Positions 41,939 to 50,476 of a DNA stretch of 64,000 bases are shown here, piece by piece. The stretch covers positions 496,001 through 560,000 of the forward strand of contig NZ_QVNU01000001.1 of the NCBI RefSeq assembly GCF_003545715.1, read 5' to 3'. This DNA comes from Taibaiella koreensis. Lineage in GTDB: Bacteria; Bacteroidota; Bacteroidia; Chitinophagales; Chitinophagaceae. The position numbers and the translations under genes were made by a program. Each line of letters begins with the position of its first letter. Position 1 is the first letter of the stretch. A model generated the notes under the pieces. The model was not told where the DNA came from. It made no database searches and was given only the letters and a program-made list of their open reading frames with translations.

Positions 41939-42202
41939 TATGCCGTATGGGGCATTTTCGGTCTTGGACTTTGCCCGGGTAAAGCCTGCGTGGTAGCTGA
42001 CCACAGGTTGACGACAAATGATGAACAGCGTTTCCGGCATCGTATCCGAACGGTAGTGCTGCATGAAATAGGACACAACCTGGGCTTGCCGCATTGCAGC
42101 AGCCAGGGCTGTATTATGTCGGACGCCAACGAAAAGATCGCGACGGTCGATCGCAGCGGAGATAACTATTGCAAGGCCTGTATCCGGAAGGCAGATCTTT
42201 GA
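41939..42202 (+). pseudogene. Archaemetzincin gene, C-terminal fragment with zinc site
   Basis: Continues in frame from the N-terminal fragment (…VNK|YAVWGIFGLGLCPGKACVV…). It contains the archaemetzincin signature: HEIGHNLGLPHC, then four residues, Cys, Ile-Met, 17 residues and CKAC, i.e. HExxHxxGxxHCx4CxMx17CxxC exactly. The zinc ligands are in HExxHxxGxxH; the four Cys probably hold a second zinc. The fragment has lost its start codon and export signal. It converges on the methyltransferase gene. Confidence 0.88.
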
Positions 42203-42943
42203 TCAGGAAAGGGTAAGCGTAGCGCATACAATACCGGTGGCGACAGCAACATTCAGCGATTCGGCGCCGCCTTTGCCCGGGATCAGCACACGATGGCTGG
42301 CGGCTTCAAGCAGCAGGGACGACAATCCTTTGGATTCATTGCCCATAGCGATCACGCCACCCGTAGCCGGCGCCGTCTGCCGTATGTCAATGCCGTCGAG
42401 GGCCGTAGCATAGAGGGGTAGTGTATTGGTTGCCAGGAAAGCTTCGGGCGACATTTCGGCGAGTGGTATGCGTAGCAGGCTACCCATCGAGGCCTGTACA
42501 ACCTTAGGATTGTACCATTCCACGCAATCGGGCGAGCAAATGACCTGGGAAAGGCCAAACCAGTCGGCAATGCGGATTATAGTGCCCATATTGCCCGGAT
42601 CCTGTATTTTGTCCAGGTAGAGGTACCATCCTTCTTTTTGTCCCGTATAAGGTACCGCTGCAGGTTGCTTGACTGCGATCACCACTTCCTGGGCGTGTTG
42701 CAGACTAGTGACCTTCTCCAGTTCGAAATCCTCCGCCCTCATTATTTCGGCTCCCGGATGTCTTTGTATCAGCGAAATATGCGCATCGAGCCAGGGCCCT
42801 GTAGCTGCTATACCCAGTATCTGTTGCGACGAGTCTAGCCATTCCACCGCATTTTTATCGCCTTCTACCAGGTAGGCATTGTGCTCTTTTCTGTATTTTT
42901 GCCGGCCTAAAGATTGAAGAAATTTGATCTGGGCTTTGGTCAT
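42203..42943 (-). CDS. RNA 2'-O-methyltransferase, TrmH/SpoU family
   Basis: A 246-residue SPOUT methyltransferase that methylates ribose in tRNA or rRNA. Visible motifs: N-terminal substrate-binding part (KFLQSLGRQKYRKEHNAYLVEGDK), motif 1 LDKIQDPGNMGTIIRIADWFG, motif 2 IAMGNESKGLS and motif 3 IPGKGGAESLNVAVATGI. Start ATG 42943; a TAGTTTTG box at 42969-42962 (minus strand) lies 18 bp upstream. Divergent from tamL. Confidence 0.93.
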   Translation of the reverse strand: MTKAQIKFLQSLGRQKYRKEHNAYLVEGDKNAVEWLDSSQQILGIAATGPWLDAHISLIQRHPGAEIMRAEDFELEKVTSLQHAQEVVIAVKQPAAVPYTGQKEGWYLYLDKIQDPGNMGTIIRIADWFGLSQVICSPDCVEWYNPKVVQASMGSLLRIPLAEMSPEAFLATNTLPLYATALDGIDIRQTAPATGGVIAMGNESKGLSSLLLEAASHRVLIPGKGGAESLNVAVATGIVCATLTLS

Positions 42944-42961
42944 TTGCAAAATTTAAACAGG

Positions 42962-42969
42962 CAAAACTA
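42962..42969 (-). promoter_or_regulatory. -7 promoter box (TAGTTTTG) of the methyltransferase gene
   Basis: Exact TAnnTTTG on the minus strand, 18 bp before the start codon. Confidence 0.5.
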
Positions 42970-43030
42970 ACCATTCCTGACCTCATTTTTATAAATTGCC
43001 GATTCAGCACCCGCACTTAAGCAGCTGCTC

Positions 43031-45439
43031 ATGAAATTATTCCACGCCTTTTTTCTTCTTGCGGCTATAGCGCTGTTACCGGCTTGTTCCTCCACCAAAT
43101 ACCTTAAGGATGATCAATATCTCCTGAGGAACGTGAACATCAAGCTCAGTACAGATCGTACCTTTTCTGAAAAGGGGGCGTTGAGCGACCAGCTATACAG
43201 CCTTATGCCGCAACGGCCCAATTCCTATCTTTTCGGCATATTTCCTGTAAAGCTATGGTTATACAACATACGATATAAAAAATACCAACAGGACACCGCC
43301 AACTTTCAGCTGACTTCCAAAGTAGTGGAAAAACCATCTTTACTGGATACGGCGATGATCCTGAGGGCCCGTAAGAACATGAAGGATTTCCTGCGCAATT
43401 CAGGATATTTCTACGCCAGTGTAAGCGATACGGTCAAGATCAAAGGTAAAAAAGCCTATATTACTTATAAGGTGGCCACCGGCAGCGAATACCTGATTGA
43501 TGAGGTGACTTACGATATTGCCGACGAAGGGATCGCAAAGCTGATCCCGAAGCTCAATGAGGGTAGCCTGCTGAACAAGAATAAAGCCTATTCCAATACC
43601 CTGACAGGGGCCGAGCGTAACCGGCTTACTAACGTGATCCGCAATTATGGCTACTACCGTTTCAGCGCCGATAATATCGATTTCGAGCTGGACACCCTGG
43701 ATAAATCCTACTTCCGCAACCTGGAAAATCCGTTTGAAAGCGCGATTAATTTTATCACGCTTAAAAAGCAAAAGAAAAAGCCCACACTCAATGTAAAAGT
43801 GATCGTACATCCCACCGATGACAGTCTGGAGTTCAAGCCCTTTACGTTTAAGAACGTGATCGTGATCCCCGATTATGTGGATACCAACGACCTGCGCAAT
43901 ACCGCGCTTACCGAAAAAGAAGTGAACGGGCTTACGTTCCGCTACCGGGAGCGCTACGTGCGTACCGGCATCCTGGATAAGAAGATCTTTATACGGCCTG
44001 GCAATCTTTACTCGCAGGCCGACTACAACCAAACCCTGCGCCAGCTCAACGATCTGGGCATATTCCAGTATGTCCGTATGTTCATCTTTGCCAACCGGCA
44101 GGACAGCCTCAACCGCACGTTGAGCTGCTATATCCTGATGAATAAGAATAAAAAGTACGATTTCGGTACCAATGTGGAAGTTTCGGGCGGCGATTTGTAC
44201 GCCATTGGTACGGCGGCTAATGTTTCGGTAACCGACAAGAATTTTCTCAAGGGCGCCAACGAGCTGACGACCACCGTATCGTACGGGATCGAGCTGGGGC
44301 AGAACAAGAACCTCGATGTGCCTTATCCCAAACAGTTCTATCTGTTCTCGCAAAACATCGGGATCAATTTCAGGCTTACGTTCCCTAAATTTATCCTGCC
44401 CGTCAATCAGAACAAATTCAGCCAGAGCTCCGTGCCGCGAACAGTATTGACCGCGGGTATCAACTCCCTGGACCGTTACCAGTATTTCAACCTGGTAAGC
44501 GTCAACGCCAGCTATGGCTATATCTGGAAGGAGAGTGCTATTAAGACCTGGACAGTGAAGCCCATTTTTGTCAATACGCTGCACCTGCGCAATATCTCCG
44601 ATACCTTCCAGACACGTATCGACAATATCCCCGCTATCCGTAACAGTTACCAGGAGACTTTTGTAGAAGGGGAAAGTGTCGAATATGTAATCAACACCGA
44701 AGGGCAGCATCGCTGGCGCTATGCATATCTGAAGCTGGGCGGCGAAGAGGCTGGCGCACTGTTAAGTGGCATCAAAGGTATCGGCGATGCAATAGGTAGC
44801 CCTTTCAGCTTCACTCACGCCCGTTATTTCCGGTTGGATTTCGACGCCAGGCAGTACCTGCTGCGGCGCAATTCGTCCCTGGCCATGCGCTTTTACGGCG
44901 GCATTGGTATTCCCTATGGCGGATCGACCATTTTACCTTATATCAAGCAGTACTTCGTGGGCGGTGCCTACAGTATCAGGGGCTGGCGCCCCAGGGTACT
45001 GGGCCCGGGTAGCTACTACGATTCTGTGCGTCAGAATTCTTCCGACAATCTCTTTATCGACCAGGCGGGCGACATCAAGCTGGAGTTCAATGCCGAATAC
45101 CGTTTTGCGATGATCAAGCTTTTTTCCGGTGCGATCAGTCTCAATGGCGCGGTGTTTACCGATATGGGCAATATATGGCTGGCCCGGAAGGACGATAAGC
45201 TTCCCGGCGCCAACTTTGAGTTTAAGAACCTGTACCAGGATATCGCCGTAAGCTCCGGCGCTGGCGTGCGCCTCGACCTGGGTGGTTTCCTTGTCGTCCG
45301 TTTCGACTGGGCCATACCCCTAAAGAAGCCTTACATCAACAGCAATTCGGGTTGGGTATTGAAAGATATCGACCTGGGCGATCCCGACTGGCGGCAAAAG
45401 AACGTGAACCTCAATATTGCCATCGGTTATCCTTTTTAG
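43031..45439 (+). CDS. tamL: Translocation and assembly module lipoprotein TamL (BamA/TamA-type)
   Basis: An 802-residue Omp85-family protein. It has lipobox LLPAC (Cys19), several POTRA-like domains (about 40-380: GSEYLIDEVTYDI, KPFTFKNVIVIPDYVDTNDLRNTALTEKEVNGL) and a 16-strand barrel with the late signature QYFVGGAYSIRGWRPRVLGPG and the final aromatic strand ending AIGYPF. In Bacteroidota this lipoprotein version of TamA works with TamB in outer-membrane assembly. tamB is present but about 9 kb downstream rather than next door. Confidence 0.92.
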   Translation: MKLFHAFFLLAAIALLPACSSTKYLKDDQYLLRNVNIKLSTDRTFSEKGALSDQLYSLMPQRPNSYLFGIFPVKLWLYNIRYKKYQQDTANFQLTSKVVEKPSLLDTAMILRARKNMKDFLRNSGYFYASVSDTVKIKGKKAYITYKVATGSEYLIDEVTYDIADEGIAKLIPKLNEGSLLNKNKAYSNTLTGAERNRLTNVIRNYGYYRFSADNIDFELDTLDKSYFRNLENPFESAINFITLKKQKKKPTLNVKVIVHPTDDSLEFKPFTFKNVIVIPDYVDTNDLRNTALTEKEVNGLTFRYRERYVRTGILDKKIFIRPGNLYSQADYNQTLRQLNDLGIFQYVRMFIFANRQDSLNRTLSCYILMNKNKKYDFGTNVEVSGGDLYAIGTAANVSVTDKNFLKGANELTTTVSYGIELGQNKNLDVPYPKQFYLFSQNIGINFRLTFPKFILPVNQNKFSQSSVPRTVLTAGINSLDRYQYFNLVSVNASYGYIWKESAIKTWTVKPIFVNTLHLRNISDTFQTRIDNIPAIRNSYQETFVEGESVEYVINTEGQHRWRYAYLKLGGEEAGALLSGIKGIGDAIGSPFSFTHARYFRLDFDARQYLLRRNSSLAMRFYGGIGIPYGGSTILPYIKQYFVGGAYSIRGWRPRVLGPGSYYDSVRQNSSDNLFIDQAGDIKLEFNAEYRFAMIKLFSGAISLNGAVFTDMGNIWLARKDDKLPGANFEFKNLYQDIAVSSGAGVRLDLGGFLVVRFDWAIPLKKPYINSNSGWVLKDIDLGDPDWRQKNVNLNIAIGYPF

Positions 45440-45463
45440 TGACGTAACCTGCTTGTATACGTA

Positions 45464-45490
45464 AAAAGCCATCCGCTCGGGATGGCTTTT
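45464..45490 (+). terminator. tamL terminator hairpin
   Basis: AAAAGCCATCC (45464-45474) pairs with GGATGGCTTTT (45480-45490), followed by GTTTC. Confidence 0.8.
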
Positions 45491-45675
45491 GTTTCTCATG
45501 AGGATAGGTCGCATATGCTGCACCATTGACAGTCATAGGATGCACTTACTGCCGGTAAAGATGCGTGGCATTCCGTTACCGGGCAAGGTCAAATGTGTGG
45601 TTAGGCCATTTTAGCCTGCAGTTTGGTCATTTGATTTCATAACTGTGTCTGGTGTGGAGGCGACGTTAAAAAAAA

Positions 45676-45699
45676 GGCCGGCTCTGCAGAGAGCCGGCC
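45676..45699 (-). terminator. Terminator of the 181-aa membrane protein gene
   Basis: GGCCGGCTCT (45676-45685) pairs with AGAGCCGGCC (45690-45699); on the minus strand a run of T follows the stem. The 185 bp between this and the tamL hairpin hold nothing recognisable. Confidence 0.85.
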
Positions 45700-45727
45700 G
45701 TATTGGTCAGGATACTATCCGGGGTGC

Positions 45728-46273
45728 TTAACCCTGATGCGATAATACCAGTTTGGCTTCATTGTTGATTACCTCCAGCGCTACTTCTACCGGCAGATCA
45801 TTCTCATTCGATACGATAAAGTCGATCATTTTCTGGTGGAGCTCCTTTGCGGAGCCATCGGGCGGCAGCATTCCGGCTACCTGGTTGATCATCGCCATCT
45901 CCTGCTCTTTTACGCTTTGCACCGTTTTCCACACCTGGCCCGACACATAGATCTGCTGGCTCAGGTTGTGCTCGTATTCCATACGGATAGCCTGCAGCAG
46001 CTCGGTTTGCAGGTCACGCACCGTCATGCCCGTTACATATACACGGGGGATCAGTACCCTGGGATGGATGCGCTCCATATACAGCGCGAGGCGCTCATAG
46101 GCCTGGAGGCGCAGTCGTAGCGTAGTGTCCATGCCTTCGCGGAAAATAGACATGCGCTTGCGTTCGGTCTCGTTGACCAGGAATCTTTTTACGATAAGAG
46201 AAGCGGTGATCAGCACTACAATGGCAGGAATGGTATACTTCAGTATTTCCAGGATGGTCTGTAAAGTGGTCAT
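45728..46273 (-). CDS. Membrane-anchored protein of unknown function
   Basis: A 181-residue protein with one N-terminal membrane helix (YTIPAIVVLITASLIVKRFL) and a helical cytosolic part (RLRLQAYERLALYMERIHPRVLI, LQTELLQAIRMEYEHNLSQQIYVS). It looks like a conserved Bacteroidota protein without assigned function. Exact TATATTTG promoter box at 46303-46296 (minus strand), 22 bp before ATG 46273. Confidence 0.7.
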   Translation of the reverse strand: MTTLQTILEILKYTIPAIVVLITASLIVKRFLVNETERKRMSIFREGMDTTLRLRLQAYERLALYMERIHPRVLIPRVYVTGMTVRDLQTELLQAIRMEYEHNLSQQIYVSGQVWKTVQSVKEQEMAMINQVAGMLPPDGSAKELHQKMIDFIVSNENDLPVEVALEVINNEAKLVLSHQG

Positions 46274-46295
46274 GTTGTTATTTAGGATACAGGGA

Positions 46296-46303
46296 CAAAT
46301 ATA
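46296..46303 (-). promoter_or_regulatory. -7 promoter box (TATATTTG)
   Basis: Exact TAnnTTTG on the minus strand upstream of the 181-aa membrane protein gene. Confidence 0.5.
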
Positions 46304-46453
46304 CAATTTCGGCCGTTTATTTGTCTCCGGAGCCTGCTGGTTTGGAACGCGGTAGCAATTTAAACCCGGATAGCATTCTCCTTGGGGTGGGGATGCAAAG
46401 CCGCGCTAGTACTCATTATAAACCCGCAGCGAGATAGCAACGGGGCCTGCCTT

Positions 46454-47107
46454 TTATTTCAGGTTTTTATCCAGGTAACTTTTTAAGTCGGCAACATAGC
46501 CGTCATAAAAGCCTTCGATTGTTTTTTTGTTGGCCGGGTTTACTACTTTACCATTGGTGTCAAAAACGCTTTCAGGATAGGCCAGGGCTTCTTTTCGGGA
46601 ATCGGGTTGGACAAATTTGTATTCATTGAATGGGGTCTCGTTTTCGCTGACAACAACCCCATCTCTGCTGATCAAAAAACGTGCGGTACCATACAAGGAA
46701 GAATATATCTGGTTAAAAATGCCGATATAAAGCTTCAACTGGCCATTGTCGGGTTCCACATCGACTCTGGTGCTGGATACAAGATTGACAATGCATTTGC
46801 TGGTGTCGCCAATGGTAGCAAAATTGCCATACTCGATGCGTTCGTCGCGATCCGATAATTTCACGATCCACAATGAGGGCCGTGCCTTTATGTAATTAAA
46901 TACGGCCGATCTCAATTGCTCTTTTGTTTTTCCCTGGTAGCTGAGCACTACATAGCCCTGGCCGTTTGCGGGCATTACATATCCATTGTACGTTTTCGAT
47001 CCGTTGCTCTTTTTGCTTACTACTTCAAAATATTTTCCCTGTGCGAAGGCAGGGCATATGCCCAGGATAAAAAGAACGATCAATATTGATGTTGGCGAAG
47101 ATTTCAT
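46454..47107 (-). CDS. Secreted protein of unknown function
   Basis: A 217-residue protein with signal peptide (MKSSPTSILIVLFILGICPAFAQ). The mature part alternates beta strands and helices (GYVVLSYQGKTKEQLRSAVFNYIKARPSLWIV, RVDVEPDNGQLKLYIGIFNQIYSSLYGTARFLI), somewhat like the TBP-like fold of DUF4468 proteins, but the match is weak. It follows another small secreted-protein gene by 19 bp in the same direction, so the pair is probably an operon. Confidence 0.65.
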   Translation of the reverse strand: MKSSPTSILIVLFILGICPAFAQGKYFEVVSKKSNGSKTYNGYVMPANGQGYVVLSYQGKTKEQLRSAVFNYIKARPSLWIVKLSDRDERIEYGNFATIGDTSKCIVNLVSSTRVDVEPDNGQLKLYIGIFNQIYSSLYGTARFLISRDGVVVSENETPFNEYKFVQPDSRKEALAYPESVFDTNGKVVNPANKKTIEGFYDGYVADLKSYLDKNLK

Positions 47108-47126
47108 ACGTTGCGTTGGGTAAGGG

Positions 47127-47594
47127 CTATTTATAATGTTCATCTACCTTAGTTATAAGTCCGTTCCTGTTGGTATATACTGTGGTTTCCCGCACATAGA
47201 CCTTTGTCCACCGGGTATCTTTTGCATTTTTCTGGTCGGTTATTACCGTTTGTCCGAAACCATTGATTGCCGTTTCGATATAGCCCGGCGTATAGCTGCC
47301 TCCGGAATAAACAGAGACATTTTCATACACGGCTACCTGCCCGCCATCACCATCGGCAAACGACCGCGTTGGCGCTCCCCATTTTTTATACAATTCAGAG
47401 AGTTGTGCCCCTTCCCAGGAATGCTTCCACGCATTATCGTCGTATTTCCATCTTTGACTTTTCGCAAATTCTTTATCGTCTTTTATACGTGCTTCCAAAG
47501 CTTCCTTCATTTTTTTATCCTGCGCAAAGGCACTTTTTGCCGGGAAAAATAAAATGAGAAGGAATAGCACACAGATTATTTCAATCCTCTTCAT
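47127..47594 (-). CDS. Small secreted protein of unknown function
   Basis: A 155-residue protein with signal peptide MKRIEIICVLFLLILFFPAKSAFAQ, a charged helix, then a beta-rich C-terminus (QLSELYKKWGAPTRSFADGDGGQVAVYENVSVYSGG … RNGLITKVDEHYK), reminiscent of BamE/SmpA-like folds where a WGxP turn precedes a hairpin. First gene of the pair with the 217-aa secreted protein. Confidence 0.62.
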   Translation of the reverse strand: MKRIEIICVLFLLILFFPAKSAFAQDKKMKEALEARIKDDKEFAKSQRWKYDDNAWKHSWEGAQLSELYKKWGAPTRSFADGDGGQVAVYENVSVYSGGSYTPGYIETAINGFGQTVITDQKNAKDTRWTKVYVRETTVYTNRNGLITKVDEHYK

Positions 47595-47789
47595 GGAAAT
47601 AATTTGTCGTAAAGGTAAATTTTTTAATATGCTCTGTTTGTAACTGGAAACAGGTATTTTTTATCATTGCATGAGTACACAGTCCTACCCATAGCTTAGG
47701 TATTGTGCGATATGATACGTGAACAGGTATACCTGTCTTGAAAAGCAGGTGCATCAACGAGGAGTGGCGATACATTTTTAGTTGCCAGG

Positions 47790-48950
47790 CTATTTCTTTT
47801 TTCCTATCCTTATTCTTTTGGCATAGTCCATAAAAGGCTTCTCTACGCCTATATAAAAAAGGAAGCAGATCAATACCAGGATGGGTGTGATGCAGCATAT
47901 AGTGATGCAGAATTGCGTGGGGGAAAGGGCTGCGGCTGCTTCCAGGCCAAAAATATAGTACAACACAAGGAATAGGATGATCCCGTGGATGAGGTATGTG
48001 CTATAGCTTATGTCGCCCAGGAATCTCAGGGCCCGGCTCTTCAGAATGCCAAATACATTATTGCCCAATGCGATCAAATTGAATATCACGATGATCAGAA
48101 GCTTGCAAACAGGATTGGCCGAAGTTTCAAAAAAAGGTACGGACAGCAGGCAGGCGATAATGATAATGCTGAAAAGCGGCGATTTATAGTTTACTTTCCG
48201 GGAACCATATTTGATAAGAAATGGCGCAATGGCTCCTCCCGCAAAGGATACCAGATGATGCCACAAAAAATGTTTGAATGTGAAGAAAACGGCCAGGAAC
48301 AGAATACTGCCCACAATGTAAAATAACGACGTGCTTTTCCTGGATATAAAAAGGGCCAGAACCGGCAGACTGAAATAGAAGAGCCATTCGTACGGGAGCG
48401 ACCATACAACACCCGCATTGATAATATGGGTATAAGTGGATTGGTTGATAAGCGGCCCGCCTGCGATCGTAAACGTGCCCCATAAAAATGCTTCCGAAAA
48501 GAAACGCCTTACCGTTTCTTTCAATTGCCAGTCGCTTAGTTGCATTACGATAAGCACCAGGATAAGTATCGAAACGAGATACATGGGTGTCAGCCTGAAG
48601 ATTCTTGAGATGAAAAGCGTATGCCAGTTGATCTTTTGTTCCCGTGCCTGCAATAGCTTGGTGACAAATAAAAATGCGGTGATCATAAAAAAGAACGCTA
48701 CGCTCGTCTCACCAAGGTGCATGTAAAAATTGGATGGAACTGACTCCCAGCTTTTAAGACGCACGTATTGGTACCATATCGAGGAGTGATGTATAAAAAC
48801 ACCCAGGGCCAGAAAACCTCTCAATCCATCAATGTTTTCGTTCCTTGATGGGTAACTATCGGTGATGGTATACTTTAAGTTGATGAAATAGGCCGTTGCC
48901 AAAGCAATCAAAAATATGCCGATGGCAAAAAGAGGACTTAAAGGGTTCAT
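47790..48950 (-). CDS. Acyltransferase family 3 membrane protein (O-acetyltransferase)
   Basis: A 386-residue protein with about ten membrane helices. It has the family start ENIDGLRGFLALGVFIHHSS, where the conserved His is present, followed by SVAFFFMITAFLFV and FISRIFRLTPMYLVSIL. Such enzymes (Nodulation factor/OafA type) acetylate sugars of surface polysaccharides across the inner membrane. The start at 48950 fits the first helix. No polysaccharide genes are next to it. Confidence 0.88.
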   Translation of the reverse strand: MNPLSPLFAIGIFLIALATAYFINLKYTITDSYPSRNENIDGLRGFLALGVFIHHSSIWYQYVRLKSWESVPSNFYMHLGETSVAFFFMITAFLFVTKLLQAREQKINWHTLFISRIFRLTPMYLVSILILVLIVMQLSDWQLKETVRRFFSEAFLWGTFTIAGGPLINQSTYTHIINAGVVWSLPYEWLFYFSLPVLALFISRKSTSLFYIVGSILFLAVFFTFKHFLWHHLVSFAGGAIAPFLIKYGSRKVNYKSPLFSIIIIACLLSVPFFETSANPVCKLLIIVIFNLIALGNNVFGILKSRALRFLGDISYSTYLIHGIILFLVLYYIFGLEAAAALSPTQFCITICCITPILVLICFLFYIGVEKPFMDYAKRIRIGKKK

Positions 48951-49359
48951 CGCTGTGCTGGCTTCTTTTTTCGTAAGTATCGATGGCAATGCATGGCCGG
49001 ACAATTGCACTAGCCAGGCACTTTTGCAGCGGCATTCGTTGTATAAGGGGGTAAATCTAATTTGAAATCTTTAAAAGGCCTAAAAATATACGCAATATGC
49101 CTGCCGGTCCGAACGCCAAATCTCTTTCTCGCGGAGTGCCGCAACCAGCCGGTCGGCAAGACGCTAACGGTCTGCACGGCGAAATGGTTTCCACAACCCA
49201 TAGCATGCTAGTTAGAACGCCATAGCGGTCTGCACGGTGAAGGGCCTGGTTTGCTGTAGTCGTCTTTAAGGAAAACTTCGCCAGGGCCAGGGTCCCGGTC
49301 GTAGCGGCTGGCGAAAAGATAAGAGTGCCCAGCAGCTCTTTCGCTTGCAATAGCGATCC
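48951..49359. other. 409-bp intergenic region with imperfect repeats
   Basis: Minus-strand reading frames here lack protein-like composition. A 16-bp near-repeat (CGGTCTGCACGGCGAA about 49169-49184; CGGTCTGCACGGTGAA 49226-49241) is present. Otherwise nothing is recognised. Confidence 0.35.
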
Positions 49360-50283
49360 TTATCCGGTAATGCTGAGCAGCCTGAACTGGCGGGGCGTAA
49401 TGCCTTCCATTTTCTTAAACAGGCGCTGGAAATAATTGGGATCCATGAAGCCCAGGTGATAGCCCACATCACTGATGCTCATCTCCTGTCCGGCAAGCAA
49501 TTGTTTGGCGCGGCGTACCCGCTCATGCAGGATATATTCCACCGGGCTGATGCCAAACTCACGCTTGAACAGGCGGTGCAGGCTTACCTTGCTCATACAG
49601 GCCATGCGGCACAGCTGTTCGATGCTGATCTTCTCGGCAATATGCTCTTTGATATAAGCGGCGATATGCGCGAGCACACCCAACGCCGGAGCTGTTTTCT
49701 CTTTGTCGCTGGCTTGTAAATTTTGCTGCTGTACAATGCGGATGACCAGCTCCTGCAGGGCGAGATCGGCCAGTACGTCCTTGTGCCGGTTGTCGTTGGA
49801 ACAAATATGGATCATCTTGTGGATATGCGCCGCCAGGGCCGCATCGTTGCGGAAATGATAATCCTGGTAACCCAGCTGCCAGTAATGCTCGCTGCCTTCT
49901 TTGGGATAGCGCTCATTAAGTACCTGCAGGGTATGGTCGATCTTGGCGGCATCGATGGCCAGCGCAATACATTGGGTAGGGTTGTCGCTTTCCGCCTCAG
50001 GAAAGTCGATACGCATCGTCTCCTTGGCCGGCACGATCACCGTCTCACCCGGCAAATAGTCGAAGCCCGGTTGGTCAAAAAGATGCATTATTTTCTTGCC
50101 CCTTAGCATGCTGGTCACCACCAGGTCGTTGAAGGTAAGCGGTACCCGGGCCGAATGCTCATAAGTCTCGAAGATGTTGAGCTCGCAATGCTCCAGTGTG
50201 TAGGCCCTGCGGTTTTCCACCAAGGTCTTCAGGTCTTTTTCCCGGGTAAGGGCCACGGGCTGGGAGGCGAATCGGCCATTCAT
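49360..50283 (-). CDS. AraC-family transcriptional regulator
   Basis: A 307-residue regulator with an N-terminal AraC-type ligand region (AraC_N, about 20-160: [44 protein letters not shown]) and two helix-turn-helix motifs at the C-terminus ([33 protein letters not shown] and [34 protein letters not shown]). Divergent to the aldehyde dehydrogenase gene with a 193-bp gap containing a direct-repeat operator, so it very likely controls that operon. Confidence 0.93.
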   Translation of the reverse strand: MNGRFASQPVALTREKDLKTLVENRRAYTLEHCELNIFETYEHSARVPLTFNDLVVTSMLRGKKIMHLFDQPGFDYLPGETVIVPAKETMRIDFPEAESDNPTQCIALAIDAAKIDHTLQVLNERYPKEGSEHYWQLGYQDYHFRNDAALAAHIHKMIHICSNDNRHKDVLADLALQELVIRIVQQQNLQASDKEKTAPALGVLAHIAAYIKEHIAEKISIEQLCRMACMSKVSLHRLFKREFGISPVEYILHERVRRAKQLLAGQEMSISDVGYHLGFMDPNYFQRLFKKMEGITPRQFRLLSITG

Positions 50284-50372
50284 AAGCTGGCTGGGTTTTT
50301 GAAGTTGGGCAAAGACGGCAAGGGCCTACTAAGTTACGCAGATCCGGCGATAAAACGGCAGGTGCCAAAATT

Positions 50373-50408
50373 GAAACGATTGTGCTGGTAAAAGAAACGA
50401 TAGTGCTG
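50373..50408 (+). promoter_or_regulatory. Predicted AraC-type operator of the aldehyde dehydrogenase operon
   Basis: GAAACGATTGTGCTG (50373-50387) and GAAACGATAGTGCTG (50394-50408) are direct repeats with one mismatch, 21 bp (two helical turns) apart, as AraC-family dimers prefer. A weak TTGC (50413-50416) and TACTTCGT (50431-50438) promoter follows, so the sites abut the -33 region. Confidence 0.6.
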
Positions 50409-50476
50409 CCCATTGCAAAAACGAATAGCTTACTTCGTAGAACATTATTTATTGATTCACCTAAAAAATCAAAATC

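Noticed and set aside
43400-44710. Long open frame (436 codons) on the minus strand inside tamL
   Set aside because: Antisense to a clear Omp85-family gene; the translated sequence has no domain and mirrors codon bias of the real gene.
47723-47736. 14-bp palindrome ACAGGTATACCTGT after the acyltransferase gene
   Set aside because: Too short and isolated, no T-run and no regulator nearby; could be chance.
49057-49350. 97-codon minus-strand frame in the gap before the AraC-type gene
   Set aside because: Composition unlike protein, contains imperfect repeats, and no promoter or homology is visible.
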